Assembly (NCBI GenBank): GCA_963618735.1
Contig: CAVEUM010000003.1
Coordinates: 42,383 to 106,382 of the forward strand
Origin: CAKUFA01 sp963618735
Lineage (GTDB): Bacteria > Bacillota > Clostridia > Christensenellales > Aristaeellaceae
Reading direction: 5' to 3'
Length of the DNA stretch: 64,000 nt
The translations under genes were made by a program, and so were the position numbers. The notes beneath the pieces are model-generated. The model did no database searches and was not told where the DNA came from. It saw only the letters and a list, made by a program, of their open reading frames with translations. Positions 15,049-24,388 of this stretch are shown one piece after another. The number at the start of each line of letters is the position of its first letter. Within the stretch, counting starts at the first letter, position 1.

Positions 15049-16725
15049 TTATACATCAAGAATGATGGGCAAGATCATGGGATTACGCTTAATCTTTTCG
15101 TAGATATAGCGGTGCAGCTCGTCCTTAATGCGGTTCTTCAGGTTGACCCAGTCCGCGCCGTCCAGGCTGGATTCGCGGAGGATGCCGCGCACCACATCGC
15201 GCATGCTCTCGATGATATCTTCATTTTCGCGGACGTAGATGAAGCCGCGGCTGATGATATCGGGGCCGCTGACCAGCACACCCTGGTCGCGGTCAATGGC
15301 CATGGCCACAATGATCAAGCCATCCTGGCTCAGATGCTTGCGGTCACGCAGCACCACATTGCCCACATCGCCGATGCCCAGGCCGTCCACCAGCACGCCG
15401 CCCGTGGGAACCTGTTCACCCAGGCTCAGGCTATCGCGGGACATCTCAATGACCTGGCCGATTTCAGGAATCACAATGTTCTTGCGATTCATGCCCATGC
15501 TCTCTGCCAGCTCTGCATGCTGCCACAGCATGCGATATTCGCCGTGCACAGGGATGAAATACTGGGGCTGCACCAGGGCATGCATCAGCTTCAGCTCTTC
15601 CTGGCAGGCGTGGCCGGAAACGTGCACATCCGCCAGTGCTTCGTAAACCACCTGTGCGCCGCAGCGGTACAGCTGGTTAATCACGCGGGAAATGAACTTT
15701 TCATTGCCGGGGATAGGCGTTGCAGAAATCAGCACCATGTCGCTCTGGCGAATCTGCAGCTTGCGATGCTCCGCATAGGCCATGCGGGTCAGGCCTGCCA
15801 TGGGTTCGCCCTGGCTGCCCGTGGTCATCACCAGAATCTCCTCATCGGGGTACTGATCCAGGCTGTCCACATCGATCATGCACTCTTCAGGGATTTTCAA
15901 TTCGCCAATCTGCATGGCCACGCGGCTTACATTCACCATGCTTCGGCCAATGAAACACACGCGGCGGCCATAGCGGATGCCGTTGTCAATCACCATCTGC
16001 ATACGGTGAATGTTGCTGGCGAACATGGCCACAATGACGCGTCCCTTGGCCTCGCGGAACAGGTTCTCGAAGGTGGGGCCGATTTTCATCTCGCTCATGG
16101 TCTGGCCGGGACGCTCTACGTTGGTAGACTCGCACAGCAGCGCCATCACGCCCTTTTCGCCCAGGGATGCCAGCGTCTGCAGATCGGTTACCTGACCATC
16201 AATAGGGGTATAGTCCACCTTAAAGTCGCCGCTGACCACCACCGTGCCTGCGGGGCAGGTAATGGCAATGGCGCACGCACCAGCAATGGAGTGGCTTACG
16301 TGAATGAACTTGCAGGTGAACTTGCCCAGCTGCACTTCATCCCGAGGCTGCACCACATGCATGGTGATGTTGGGAACGCGATGCTCCTTCAGCTTCAGAT
16401 CCACCAGTGCCAGGGTCAGCTTGGTGCCATACAGGGGTGCGGGCACCTGACGCAGGATATACGGCGTTGCGCCGATATGATCCTCATGGCCGTGGGTGAA
16501 CAGATAGCCCCGAACATTCTTCTTCTTCGCTACCAGATAGCTGACATCCGGGATCACCAGATCCACACCCAGCATATCCTCCTTGGGGAAGATACTGCCG
16601 CAATCAACAACTACAATATCGTCTTCATATTCGAAGACGGTCATGTTCTTACCGATTTCATCCACGCCGCCTAACGAGACAATGCGCAGCTTGCTCGTCG
16701 TTTCCTGATTTACTCTTTGGCTCAC
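15049..16725 (-). CDS. rnj: Ribonuclease J
   Basis: This 558-residue protein matches the usual RNase J length when the GTG at 16725 is used. AAAGGAGG lies 6 nt upstream, and the 21 codons further upstream are leader. The metallo-beta-lactamase/beta-CASP core is clear: GGVDEIGKNM, YLFTHGHEDHIGATPYIL (zinc ligands), VSGDFKVDYTP and MTTGSQGEPMAGLTRMA. A C-terminal domain with PVHGEYRML and ISRGFIYVRE follows. RNase J is a 5'-3' exoribonuclease and endonuclease for mRNA decay and rRNA maturation in the cytoplasm. It heads an operon with ylbF, mltG and the U32 gene and has a 5' leader of about 200 nt. Confidence 0.95.
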   Translation of the reverse strand: MSQRVNQETTSKLRIVSLGGVDEIGKNMTVFEYEDDIVVVDCGSIFPKEDMLGVDLVIPDVSYLVAKKKNVRGYLFTHGHEDHIGATPYILRQVPAPLYGTKLTLALVDLKLKEHRVPNITMHVVQPRDEVQLGKFTCKFIHVSHSIAGACAIAITCPAGTVVVSGDFKVDYTPIDGQVTDLQTLASLGEKGVMALLCESTNVERPGQTMSEMKIGPTFENLFREAKGRVIVAMFASNIHRMQMVIDNGIRYGRRVCFIGRSMVNVSRVAMQIGELKIPEECMIDVDSLDQYPDEEILVMTTGSQGEPMAGLTRMAYAEHRKLQIRQSDMVLISATPIPGNEKFISRVINQLYRCGAQVVYEALADVHVSGHACQEELKLMHALVQPQYFIPVHGEYRMLWQHAELAESMGMNRKNIVIPEIGQVIEMSRDSLSLGEQVPTGGVLVDGLGIGDVGNVVLRDRKHLSQDGLIIVAMAIDRDQGVLVSGPDIISRGFIYVRENEDIIESMRDVVRGILRESSLDGADWVNLKNRIKDELHRYIYEKIKRNPMILPIILDV

Positions 16726-16928
16726 GGGATACCTCCTTTCGACCTCCATGGTATCAAAACATAAAGCTCCGGAGCGACCCTGCCCCATCGCTATCTTGAA
16801 CCGGACACACGCCGGTCATTATTTTTCCAGGCACAGAATGCCCATCTGCCGCACAGCATTCAGATAAAGGCCCTTCTGCCGGCGGCTTCGATGGTATAAA
16901 GTTTACAATATGCCATCTCTTTCGTCCC

Positions 16929-16957
16929 ATTATATCATACATTTTGAAAATTCGCCA
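16929..16957 (-). promoter_or_regulatory. Promoter of the rnj operon
   Basis: On the minus strand, TGGCGA and TATAAT are separated by 17 bp. The -10 box is perfect and the -35 box weak. The roughly 200-nt leader that follows holds no gene I can support. Confidence 0.6.
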
Positions 16958-16958
16958 C

Positions 16959-17022
16959 AAAAAAATCCTCTAACTGAAGACGAATTTTTTGTCATTCACG
17001 TCAAGATTCGCTTCGTCAGAGG
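16959..17022 (-). terminator. Terminator of the LarA-family gene
   Basis: On the minus strand, a long imperfect hairpin (CCTCTGACGAAGCGAAT pairing with ATTCG, CTTCAG and AGAGG segments) is followed by seven T, a few bases after the stop. Confidence 0.8.
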
Positions 17023-17033
17023 TTTTTCAGAGA

Positions 17034-18461
17034 CTATTCTTTTTTCTGAAGCACCGGCACTGTGCTGCTGCCGTGAGGCATCACAATCACATGCCTGTCG
17101 CCAAAGTCCAGCAGGCTCTGCAATTCCTCCACGGTGTTAACGCCCTGAATCTTCATATCCCGCAGGGTTTCTGCCGGAAGCTTGGACATGACGTACATCT
17201 GCGTATGGGACGCCATTTCGCAGCAGGCATAGAAAATATAGCCCGCAATGGTGAAGTGGGCACGAAGCTCCTTGTCCAGCGTTCCGCTGGGCAGATAGCG
17301 GCTCCAGCCAAAGAATTCCTCAGGGCCGCCGCCCTCACGGCATTCGCTGATAAAAATCAGCGTGCCGCCTTCCTTCACGGCCTGATAAGCGTTAATCAGC
17401 GTTTTGGAAGACTGATACAGATTGATATCCTTCGGGAATCCGCCGCAGGAGGTCAGCACCACGTCAGCCTTCTCCTTCAGCGGAACGCCGTTATAGCGAT
17501 CCACCAGATGGCAGCTTTCCTCCCAGGCCTTTTGCCAGTCACCGCTTGGCATAGCCAGCAGGTTGCCGTTGCTGTCCACCACCAGATTGATGGAGAACAC
17601 AGGACCCACCATGGCGGCAGCCTCCATCATGTCCTCATGCACGGGATTCATGTGCGTCCTGCCGCAGCCCACCAGATTGCTGGATTTCGGCAGCACAGGA
17701 TCCAGCGCCAGGGAGTGATTTTGCTGAATGGTATCAATGCCGCTGATGCCGGGCAGGATGCTCTTGCGTCCGCCGCCGTAGCCAGCCAGCAGATGATGAA
17801 CCGTGCCGCCCATCATGATGACCTTGCGGCCAACTGCCAGGGGATCCACTTCCACCCTGGTGCCGCGGGTCGTGGTGCCGAGATAGGCCAGATTGTGCCG
17901 TGCGTCGTGGTTCACAACCTTCACGCGATCATAGACAGCGTCCGTCACCAGGGCGCGGAGCTCTGCCTCAGTCTGATCCCGATGGGTACCCAGTGCAATG
18001 AGGAACAGCACCTGCTCATCAGGGATGCCCACCACATCATGCAGGTAATCAAGCAGCAGGGGGCAAATGCGCTCCTGATGCATCCATGCGCGGGTCTGGT
18101 CGCTGATGATGATGGTCACCGGATCGTCCTTGGTCAGCACCTCTTTCAGCGGCGCCGACGCGATTGCATCCTCTTCCACCGCCTTGCGGAACGTTTCTTT
18201 CAGGTCAGTTACCGGAGCAGGGGTCGATGCCTCCAGCACTTCAATCTCACGCGCCTTCACCGTCACGTGAATCATTCCATCGCCATAACCCAGATCAAAT
18301 TTCTTTTCCATCATTGTTTTCTTGCCTCGCACGTACGCACGATTGTTGTTCCAGCATTCATTCTTCAGCGAACCATCACGGTAGCAGGGTTCATAAGCGT
18401 CGTCCTGCGCTTCCGCATCATCCGCATATTGCTGTGCCTTTCGGCGCTGATCATAGGTCAT
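17034..18461 (-). CDS. LarA-family nickel-pincer racemase-like protein (DUF2088)
   Basis: This 475-residue protein carries the LarA pattern: IIISDQTRAWM, ALGTHRDQT (His of the LarA site), GTVHHLLAGYGGGRKSILPG (His plus the Lys that binds the pincer cofactor), CGRTHMNP and SCGGFPKDINLYQSSKT. Known LarA interconverts D- and L-lactate; relatives act on other 2-hydroxyacids, so the substrate is open. ATG 18461 has GAGGAGG 8 nt upstream. It adds about 50 residues of odd, charged sequence before the usual LarA start near MEKKFDLGYGDG (ATG pair at about 18314/18311, weak ribosome site). The larB, larC and larE cofactor genes are not in the window. Confidence 0.85.
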   Translation of the reverse strand: MTYDQRRKAQQYADDAEAQDDAYEPCYRDGSLKNECWNNNRAYVRGKKTMMEKKFDLGYGDGMIHVTVKAREIEVLEASTPAPVTDLKETFRKAVEEDAIASAPLKEVLTKDDPVTIIISDQTRAWMHQERICPLLLDYLHDVVGIPDEQVLFLIALGTHRDQTEAELRALVTDAVYDRVKVVNHDARHNLAYLGTTTRGTRVEVDPLAVGRKVIMMGGTVHHLLAGYGGGRKSILPGISGIDTIQQNHSLALDPVLPKSSNLVGCGRTHMNPVHEDMMEAAAMVGPVFSINLVVDSNGNLLAMPSGDWQKAWEESCHLVDRYNGVPLKEKADVVLTSCGGFPKDINLYQSSKTLINAYQAVKEGGTLIFISECREGGGPEEFFGWSRYLPSGTLDKELRAHFTIAGYIFYACCEMASHTQMYVMSKLPAETLRDMKIQGVNTVEELQSLLDFGDRHVIVMPHGSSTVPVLQKKE

Positions 18462-18487
18462 CTTGCTCGCCTCCTCAGCACAACTTC

Positions 18488-18516
18488 ATCATAGCACAGT
18501 GTAAAAGAAGAAACAA
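18488..18516 (-). promoter_or_regulatory. Promoter of the LarA-family gene
   Basis: On the minus strand, TTGTTT and TATGAT are 17 bp apart, about 25 nt before the strong ribosome site. A short GGCAC/GTGCC hairpin (about 18513-18536) precedes it and may end the upstream operon. Confidence 0.65.
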
Positions 18517-18544
18517 GGCACATGCACGAAAAAAACAGCGTGCC

Positions 18545-19153
18545 TCACTTCGATGGCGACAACGTAACGTCAACCCGCCACTCCGCTTCATTGCCTGAAT
18601 ACCTGCCGCCATTTTCCTTTACCTTTATTTCCCACGTCATGCTCGTTCCATTTTGCAATAGATCATCTGTTACCGGAAGCTCTGCCTGTTCTTTTCCCGT
18701 GTCCGGGTATTTGTCAATCTCCAGAATGCAGCATTTCAGCTGCATGGTGCTTCCTTTGGACACGCTGACTTCCGCTGAAGTGATTTCAAAGGTTCCTTTG
18801 TTCTTCTTCGTCAGCGTCAGAAGCTCATCGTTCACATAAAAAGACAATGTCCACTCATTCCCCACGTGATTCGCATCCACAAGGGTCGCCTGCACGGTGA
18901 TGTTCATGGTGTCCGTGCCCGTCTGCGCAGATGCTGTGCTGCTTATATGCTGCCTGCACTCCGCCAGCAGTGACTGGCTATCCTGATAGTCCCCCAGCAT
19001 ATCAAGCACTGCCCTGGCTTCCTCATAGCAGTCCTCTTCCATGAGCTTCACCGCGCCGTCGTACAGCTTCTGCTGATCCGCCGCCTGAGCACCTGTCATG
19101 CACGCAAAAAGAAAAAGAGCCTGCAAGACAAAGCAAACCAGTCGTTTCTTCAT
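18545..19153 (-). CDS. Exported protein of unknown function with a TPR-like repeat
   Basis: This 202-residue protein begins MKKRLVCFVLQALFLFACM and has a signal peptide likely cut after GAQA. The next 45 residues (YDGAVKLMEEDCYEEARAVL, then GDYQDSQSLLAECR) form one helix-turn-helix unit of the kind repeated in many clostridial surface proteins. The rest (about 75-202) is beta-rich with a paired cysteine region (QLKCCILEI), and has no family I recognise. ATG 19153 follows AGGAAGGGG; an upstream in-frame ATG overlaps rnz. It is the last gene of the long rpsB-ispG operon and probably sits outside the membrane. Confidence 0.7.
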   Translation of the reverse strand: MKKRLVCFVLQALFLFACMTGAQAADQQKLYDGAVKLMEEDCYEEARAVLDMLGDYQDSQSLLAECRQHISSTASAQTGTDTMNITVQATLVDANHVGNEWTLSFYVNDELLTLTKKNKGTFEITSAEVSVSKGSTMQLKCCILEIDKYPDTGKEQAELPVTDDLLQNGTSMTWEIKVKENGGRYSGNEAEWRVDVTLSPSK

Positions 19154-19175
19154 CTTCACAAGCCCCTTCCTGTTT

Positions 19176-20084
19176 TCATACATAATCCAGGGACATGGTC
19201 ATCAAATCCTGTGCCGCCACCGTGTTGGGGAAAATGCTTGTTGCTTCCCCGATGTATTCCTCCGGGTCGTCAATGCAGTTGCTGAAATGGGTCAGCACCA
19301 GCTTCTTCGTGCCCGCCTGACGCGCCAATTCTGCCGATTCACGGAAAAGCATGTGGCGATTTTTCAGCGCCTGGGGCATCTTCGTGTCATCCCCATACAT
19401 GCCTTCGAGGATCATCAAATCCGTCCCCTGCCCCATGGTCACAATGCTTTCCGTGGGACGGGTGTCTGTTGCGTAGAGGAAGCTCAGCCCGCGCCGCGGC
19501 TCTGTGAGCACGTCAGACGGATGAATGCAGCGGCCATCCTCCAGGGTCACTGTCTCCCCATGCTGGAGACATTTCCAATAAGACAGTGGAATCTCCAATG
19601 CCCTGGCCTTTTCCGGCAAAAACGCCCCTGAACGATTCAGCGTGAACCGATAGCCAAAGCAGGTCACGCTATGTTCCAGATGAAATGCCTCAATCTCCAG
19701 CCCGATGGCTTCAAATTTCGTTCCCTCATGACCATACTCGTGAAGCACCACCTGATAGGGCAGTTGTGGAGCGACCACGCGAAGCCCGTTCACCACACGC
19801 TTCAGCCCTGCAGGGCCCCAAATAGGAAACGGTTCTGTGCGTCCTGCCTTCGCCATGGAAAGAAGGAACCCCGGCAAACCGCCGCAATGATCTGCGTGAT
19901 AGTGGGTAATCAACATGCCATCGATGCCGTGAAAGCCCCAGCCAAGCCTGCGAATGGCCGTCTGTGTATTTTCACCGCAGTCCACCAGCAAGCCGTGGCC
20001 GTTCATCCGCACATACAGGCTTGCCAGGCCGCGTTCCGGGAGCGGCAATGCGCCGCCTGTTCCCAAGGTGCACAGGTCGATCAT
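19176..20084 (-). CDS. rnz: Ribonuclease Z-like metallo-beta-lactamase hydrolase
   Basis: This 302-residue protein starts MIDLCTLGTGGALPLPERGLASLYV, the RNase Z/ElaC opening. It has MLITHYHADHCGGLPGFL (zinc site), FGYRF, SFLYATDTRPTESI, LILEGMYGD and LVLTHFS, the conserved later metal ligands. RNase Z removes 3' trailers from tRNA precursors. The length is normal for the short form. AAAGGAG lies 8 nt upstream. It follows ispG by 19 nt and is part of the long operon; in many Bacillota proS and polC occupy this place. A different phosphodiesterase activity within the same family cannot be excluded. Confidence 0.82.
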   Translation of the reverse strand: MIDLCTLGTGGALPLPERGLASLYVRMNGHGLLVDCGENTQTAIRRLGWGFHGIDGMLITHYHADHCGGLPGFLLSMAKAGRTEPFPIWGPAGLKRVVNGLRVVAPQLPYQVVLHEYGHEGTKFEAIGLEIEAFHLEHSVTCFGYRFTLNRSGAFLPEKARALEIPLSYWKCLQHGETVTLEDGRCIHPSDVLTEPRRGLSFLYATDTRPTESIVTMGQGTDLMILEGMYGDDTKMPQALKNRHMLFRESAELARQAGTKKLVLTHFSNCIDDPEEYIGEATSIFPNTVAAQDLMTMSLDYV

Positions 20085-20103
20085 GATACCGCTCCTTTCC
20101 TGA

Positions 20104-21168
20104 TTATTCTGCCTTCTGTTTCTTCTCAGCGATTTCTCTTGCGGCGTTTACCAGAATCTCTGCCAAATCGCCTTCCACCTTGCGTGCAGGCTGACCCTTG
20201 ATGAACAGCGCGCCGCTGTCCTTGCCGCCTGCAATGCCGATGTCTGCTTCCCGCGCTTCGCCGGGGCCATTCACCACGCAGCCCATAACAGCAACCTTCA
20301 GCGGAACCTTGATGTCCGCCAGCTCCTGCTCCACACGGGATGCGATGCCCGCCACATTGATGCAGGTTCTGCCGCAGGTGGGGCAGGACACCAGCTGCAC
20401 GCCGTGGGTGCGCATATCCAGTGCCCGCAGAATATCCCATGCCGCCTTTGCCTCAGGCACGGGGTCACCCGTCAGGCTGACGCGGATGGTATCGCCAATG
20501 CCCTGTGCCAGCAATGCGCCAATGCCGATGGCGCTCTTGATGGTTCCCTGACCAGGCAATCCGGCCTCGGTAACGCCCACATGCAGGGGATAATCGCATT
20601 TCTGCGCCGCCAGCTGATACGTTTCAATGGTCAGTTTAACGCTGGATGCCTTCATGGACAGCACAATGTCCTCAAAGCCCGCTTTTTCCAGCATCCGTGC
20701 ATGCTGAAGAGCACTCTCCACCATGCCTTCCGCAGTAGGCTCGCCGTATTTTGCAAGGATTTCGCGCTCGATGGAACCGCTGTTCACACCAATGCGAATC
20801 GGAATATGATGCTGTTTAGCGCAGTCCGCCAGCATGCGGACATGGGCTTCTCCGCCGATGTTGCCGGGATTGATGCGCAGCTTTGCAATGCCGTTTTCCG
20901 CAGCCATAATGGCCAGGCGATGGTCAAAGTGAATATCGGCCACCAGCGGCACAGGGGAACCATCCACCAGCTTCCGCACCGCCTTGGCGCATGCTTCATC
21001 ATAGACACTGACGCGGACAATATCGCATCCTGCCGCCGCCAACGCGCGGATTTGGCTCAGGGTTGCATCTACATCGCGAGTGTCTGTATTGGTCATCGAC
21101 TGCACCCATACAGGATTGTTGCCGCCCATTTTCAGGGAGCCAACGGTTACTTCACGCACAGAGCTCAT
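20104..21168 (-). CDS. ispG: 4-hydroxy-3-methylbut-2-en-1-yl diphosphate synthase
   Basis: This 354-residue protein catalyses the penultimate step of the MEP isoprenoid pathway using a 4Fe-4S cluster. The TIM-barrel half shows VQSMTNTDTRDVDATLSQI, PLVADIHFDHRLA, KLRINPGNIGG and RIGVNSGSIE. The C-terminal half shows LVSCPTCGRTCINV and AVMGCVVNGPGEAREADIG, which supply the three cluster cysteines. AGAGGT is 9 nt upstream of the ATG. It is 21 nt downstream of rseP. Together with dxr and uppS in the same operon it feeds undecaprenyl phosphate synthesis for cell-wall export. Confidence 0.97.
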   Translation of the reverse strand: MSSVREVTVGSLKMGGNNPVWVQSMTNTDTRDVDATLSQIRALAAAGCDIVRVSVYDEACAKAVRKLVDGSPVPLVADIHFDHRLAIMAAENGIAKLRINPGNIGGEAHVRMLADCAKQHHIPIRIGVNSGSIEREILAKYGEPTAEGMVESALQHARMLEKAGFEDIVLSMKASSVKLTIETYQLAAQKCDYPLHVGVTEAGLPGQGTIKSAIGIGALLAQGIGDTIRVSLTGDPVPEAKAAWDILRALDMRTHGVQLVSCPTCGRTCINVAGIASRVEQELADIKVPLKVAVMGCVVNGPGEAREADIGIAGGKDSGALFIKGQPARKVEGDLAEILVNAAREIAEKKQKAE

Positions 21169-21189
21169 GGATTTCTACCTCTTTCAAAT

Positions 21190-22266
21190 TCAGCTGAACA
21201 GTCTGATAACGTCCTTAAAGGTGAAGAAAATCATCAGTGCAAACAGCAGGACATAGCCGCACAGGTGCACAATGGCTTCCTTCTGGGGCGGAACCGGCTT
21301 GCGGCGGATGGCTTCCAGCACCATGAACAGGAAGCGGGAGCCGTCCAGGCCGGGAATGGGCAACAGATTCATGATGCCCAGATTGATGGAAATCACAATC
21401 AGCAGGCTGATGAAGGCCTCCAGGCCTCCCTCCTGCACCTGGGTCGTCACCATGGACACCACACCAACAGGACCCGAAGTCTGATCCAGTCCTTCGCCCG
21501 TGGTCACCAGATCCTTCAATGCGTTCAGGATCACGCCGCCAGCGTAGTTGCACCAGCTCCAGCCCGCGCTCACTGCCTCCGTGAAGGTGGCAGGGGTGGT
21601 CTCCGTCAAAACAGTAGCAGACACGGTAACGCCAATGCGGTACTTGCCTGCATCCTCATCATAAAAGGGTGCCAGCGTGGTAGTAAACGTTTCATCACCG
21701 CGGCGCACCACCAGCTCCATGGGGTCATCCCCATCCTTGTAAGCCGCGATGGTGTTCAGCAGCGTCGTTTGCGTGCCGTCCAGCATGTTCACGCCGTTAA
21801 TGGACTCGATGATGTCGCCGTCCTTTAGCCCTGCGGAATAGGCAGGACCCGTGGCCGCCACCTCCGCAATGTACGGCTCATAGCCTGTAACGTGGGCAAT
21901 GCCGCCAATCCAGTAGAACATCACCGCCACCACAATGGCCAGAACGAAGTTCATGCCCGGACCCATCAGCACCGACAGCATGCGCTTCCACACACTTTGC
22001 CTGTTATAGGCGCGCGGATCGTCCACATGCTCGCCGTTAACGTCATCTTCTCCATAGAAGGCGCAGTAGCCGCCCAGGGGAATGGCTCGAATGGAGAACT
22101 GCGTCCCCTTTTTGCTCTTGTGCCCCCACAGCTTTGGGCCAAAGCCAACGGAGAACTCCATGACCTCAATGCCCGTGATTCTTGCAAAGATAAAGTGGCC
22201 GAACTCATGCACCACAATCAGGATTGCCAGCAACAGAATGGCCAGCAACACATATAGGATGGTCAT
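21190..22266 (-). CDS. rseP: RIP metalloprotease RseP (site-2 protease family)
   Basis: This 358-residue protein has about four membrane helices. The first carries the zinc motif HEFGH (VVHEFGHFIFA, residues about 20-30). A PDZ domain lies near 120-200 (YSAGLKDGDIIESINGVNMLDG). A C-terminal helix carries NLGIMNLLPIPGLDGSRFLF, whose LDG is the third zinc ligand. These enzymes cut membrane-embedded substrates such as anti-sigma factors and leftover signal peptides. Its ATG overlaps the dxr stop region by 4 nt in the standard dxr-rseP arrangement. Confidence 0.95.
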   Translation of the reverse strand: MTILYVLLAILLLAILIVVHEFGHFIFARITGIEVMEFSVGFGPKLWGHKSKKGTQFSIRAIPLGGYCAFYGEDDVNGEHVDDPRAYNRQSVWKRMLSVLMGPGMNFVLAIVVAVMFYWIGGIAHVTGYEPYIAEVAATGPAYSAGLKDGDIIESINGVNMLDGTQTTLLNTIAAYKDGDDPMELVVRRGDETFTTTLAPFYDEDAGKYRIGVTVSATVLTETTPATFTEAVSAGWSWCNYAGGVILNALKDLVTTGEGLDQTSGPVGVVSMVTTQVQEGGLEAFISLLIVISINLGIMNLLPIPGLDGSRFLFMVLEAIRRKPVPPQKEAIVHLCGYVLLFALMIFFTFKDVIRLFS

Positions 22267-23423
22267 ACGATTCCTTTCCCTTGTTCAAGCTGTTTCCTGA
22301 CTTCCACCCGAGCCAGACGGTCAGCCTCAAAGATGTCTTCCAGTGTGTCTGCCGAACGATTGCCCAGGGATGACAAAGTGTCTTCCACCAGGGTCGTAAT
22401 CGCGCCGAAGGAAATCTCCTCTCGCAGGAACGCCGCTACAGCTTCTTCATTCGCGCCATTCAAAATGGTGCAGGCCGCGCCGCCGGCGTTCAGGCACTCC
22501 CCCGCCAGACGCAGGGCAGGGAATCGCTCCGTATCTCCTTTTTCAAAGGTCAGTTGACCCAATGCGAACAAATCCAGCGGTTTGCAGCCCGTCGTCAGCC
22601 GACGGGGATACGCCATGGCGTACTGAATGGGCACCCGCATGTCCGGCACGCCCAACTGAGCAATCACGGCACCATCCGCAAATTCCACCGCCGAGTGGAC
22701 AATGCTTTGAGGGTGCACCACCACCTGAATCTTTTCCGGCGGCATGTCGAAGAGCCACCGCGCCTCCATGATTTCCAGCGCCTTGTTGAACATGCTGGCA
22801 GAGTCAATGGTAATCTTGGCGCCCATGCTCCAATTGGGGTGTGCCAGTGCCTGACTCCTGGTGGCATGGGCGATGCGTTCCCGATCCCATGTGCGGAAAG
22901 GACCGCCGGAAGCCGTCAGCAGAAGCTTCACCGGTTTGTTGCCCTTCGCACCTTCCAGGCACTGAAAGATGGCACTATGCTCGCTGTCCACCGGCAAAAT
23001 GGGCTTGCCTGCCGCCTTTGCCGCCTGCATCACCAGATGACCGCCCGTCACCAGGGCTTCCTTGTTGGCCAGCAGAACCTGCCGTCCCGCTGCAATGGCA
23101 TCCATAACGCTTTGCAGGCCAGCAATGCCCACAACGCTCACCAGCACCATATCGCTGGGAACCTCTGCAGCCGCCGCATGCAACGCATCCGTGCCCATCA
23201 CCCACTGGATGTGGCGAAGATCTTCCGGAATCTCGCTCATGGGAATGGGCTTGGTCAGTCCTGCCATTTCGGGCTTGAATTCCCGCACCTGCTCAAACAA
23301 TCGCTCCTTGTTGCTGTGTGCCGTCAAAGCAGTAATGCGGTATTCCTCCGGATGCAGGCGCACCAGAGAAAGTGCCTGGGTGCCAATGGATCCCGTTGAC
23401 CCAAGAACAGCCATGGTTCTCAT
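22263..23423 (-). CDS. dxr: 1-deoxy-D-xylulose-5-phosphate reductoisomerase
   Basis: This 386-residue enzyme makes 2-C-methyl-D-erythritol 4-phosphate, the first committed step of the MEP pathway. The NADPH site is AVLGSTGSIGTQ at the N-terminus. The catalytic and metal region is LPVDSEHSAIFQCLEG, with LLTASGGPFR and HPNWSMGAKITIDSASMFNKALE. ATG 23423 is used because GGAGG lies 8 nt upstream; an ATG five codons earlier would place the ribosome site inside the gene. Its stop overlaps rseP by 4 nt. The cdsA gene precedes it by about 25 nt. Confidence 0.97.
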   Translation of the reverse strand: MRTMAVLGSTGSIGTQALSLVRLHPEEYRITALTAHSNKERLFEQVREFKPEMAGLTKPIPMSEIPEDLRHIQWVMGTDALHAAAAEVPSDMVLVSVVGIAGLQSVMDAIAAGRQVLLANKEALVTGGHLVMQAAKAAGKPILPVDSEHSAIFQCLEGAKGNKPVKLLLTASGGPFRTWDRERIAHATRSQALAHPNWSMGAKITIDSASMFNKALEIMEARWLFDMPPEKIQVVVHPQSIVHSAVEFADGAVIAQLGVPDMRVPIQYAMAYPRRLTTGCKPLDLFALGQLTFEKGDTERFPALRLAGECLNAGGAACTILNGANEEAVAAFLREEISFGAITTLVEDTLSSLGNRSADTLEDIFEADRLARVEVRKQLEQGKGIV

Positions 23424-23448
23424 GAAAGATTCCTCCAATGTCTATCAG

Positions 23449-24267
23449 TCAACCAATCAAAAGGTAGAAGCAGAACATGACCACTGCCATGAACAGAATG
23501 CTGTCCAGGCGATCCATCATGCCGCCATGGCCGGGAAACAGGTTGGAAAAATCCTTGATGCCGCAGTGACGCTTCACCATAGAGGCGAACAGGTCGCCCA
23601 TCTGTCCTGCCACACCGCCGATCAGGCCGATCAGCAGATATTCCCACCAGGTAGGCAGCACTGCCACCACCTCAGGGGTGCAAGCGCAGCTGGCAATCAG
23701 GCAAATCAACATGGCCGTTGCAACGGCGCCCACCATGCCGGCAATCGCACCGGAAATGGTCTTATTGGGACTCACCTGAGGGCACAGCTTCGGCCCGCGA
23801 ACACGGCTGCCAACAAAGAATGCGCAGGTATCAGCCATAACGGGGGTAGCAAACATCAGGCTCAGCATGACCACCTGCAGACTCTTGGGCTGCAGCTGAG
23901 CCAGCGCGATAATGCACATGCCAGGCAGCACCACGGTTGTCAGCGGAAGAACGCTCATCAGCACGTCTTCAATCTTGGGATCATCGCGGAACACAACGCA
24001 AATCAGCGTTACCATGCAAATGGTCATCAAAATCGGCAGCAGCACACGGCTGCCGAAGATCACCACCAGCGGTACACACGCTGCCATGCCAACCCATGTG
24101 GGCCAGGAAACAGGGCGATGGCCTGCCAGATACAGCGCATGATATTCTTCATGCACCGCAAAGCAAAGGCAAATCATGGCTGCGACACCCATCACCACGC
24201 CGCCAAAATACATCAGTACCAGTAAAAATGCAATCAATCCAATGGCTGTTACGACTCGCTGTCCCAT
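23449..24267 (-). CDS. cdsA: Phosphatidate cytidylyltransferase
   Basis: This 272-residue membrane protein has seven or eight helices. It makes CDP-diacylglycerol from CTP and phosphatidate. The signature lies in the C-terminal third: SPNKTISGAIAGMVGA followed by LFASMVKRHCGIKDFSNLFPGHGGMMDRLDS, with the conserved Lys, Asp and Gly-rich run. It begins MGQRVVTAIGLIAFLLVL with GAAGGTG upstream. It lies between uppS and dxr, its usual place in Bacillota, and is separated from uppS by about 120 nt that can form two hairpins. Confidence 0.95.
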   Translation of the reverse strand: MGQRVVTAIGLIAFLLVLMYFGGVVMGVAAMICLCFAVHEEYHALYLAGHRPVSWPTWVGMAACVPLVVIFGSRVLLPILMTICMVTLICVVFRDDPKIEDVLMSVLPLTTVVLPGMCIIALAQLQPKSLQVVMLSLMFATPVMADTCAFFVGSRVRGPKLCPQVSPNKTISGAIAGMVGAVATAMLICLIASCACTPEVVAVLPTWWEYLLIGLIGGVAGQMGDLFASMVKRHCGIKDFSNLFPGHGGMMDRLDSILFMAVVMFCFYLLIG

Positions 24268-24304
24268 CTATCTTCACCTTCATCCTTCCATTTGATGTTC
24301 ATAC

Positions 24305-24347
24305 AGGTACCGCTTTTGCACGGTACGCAGAGCCATCCAGAGGCTCT
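24305..24347 (-). other. Paired hairpins between uppS and cdsA
   Basis: Two short stems (AGAGCC/GGCTCT and CGTACCG/CGGTAC) follow one another with no T-tract. This is possibly an mRNA stability or processing element within the long operon. Confidence 0.35.
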
Positions 24348-24388
24348 CCGGTGATATGATACCACAAAGCTATGAACACAAGATGAAA

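Noticed and set aside
14911..16674. 587-codon open frame on the plus strand
   Set aside because: It is antisense to RNase J and lacks a ribosome site and any domain pattern.
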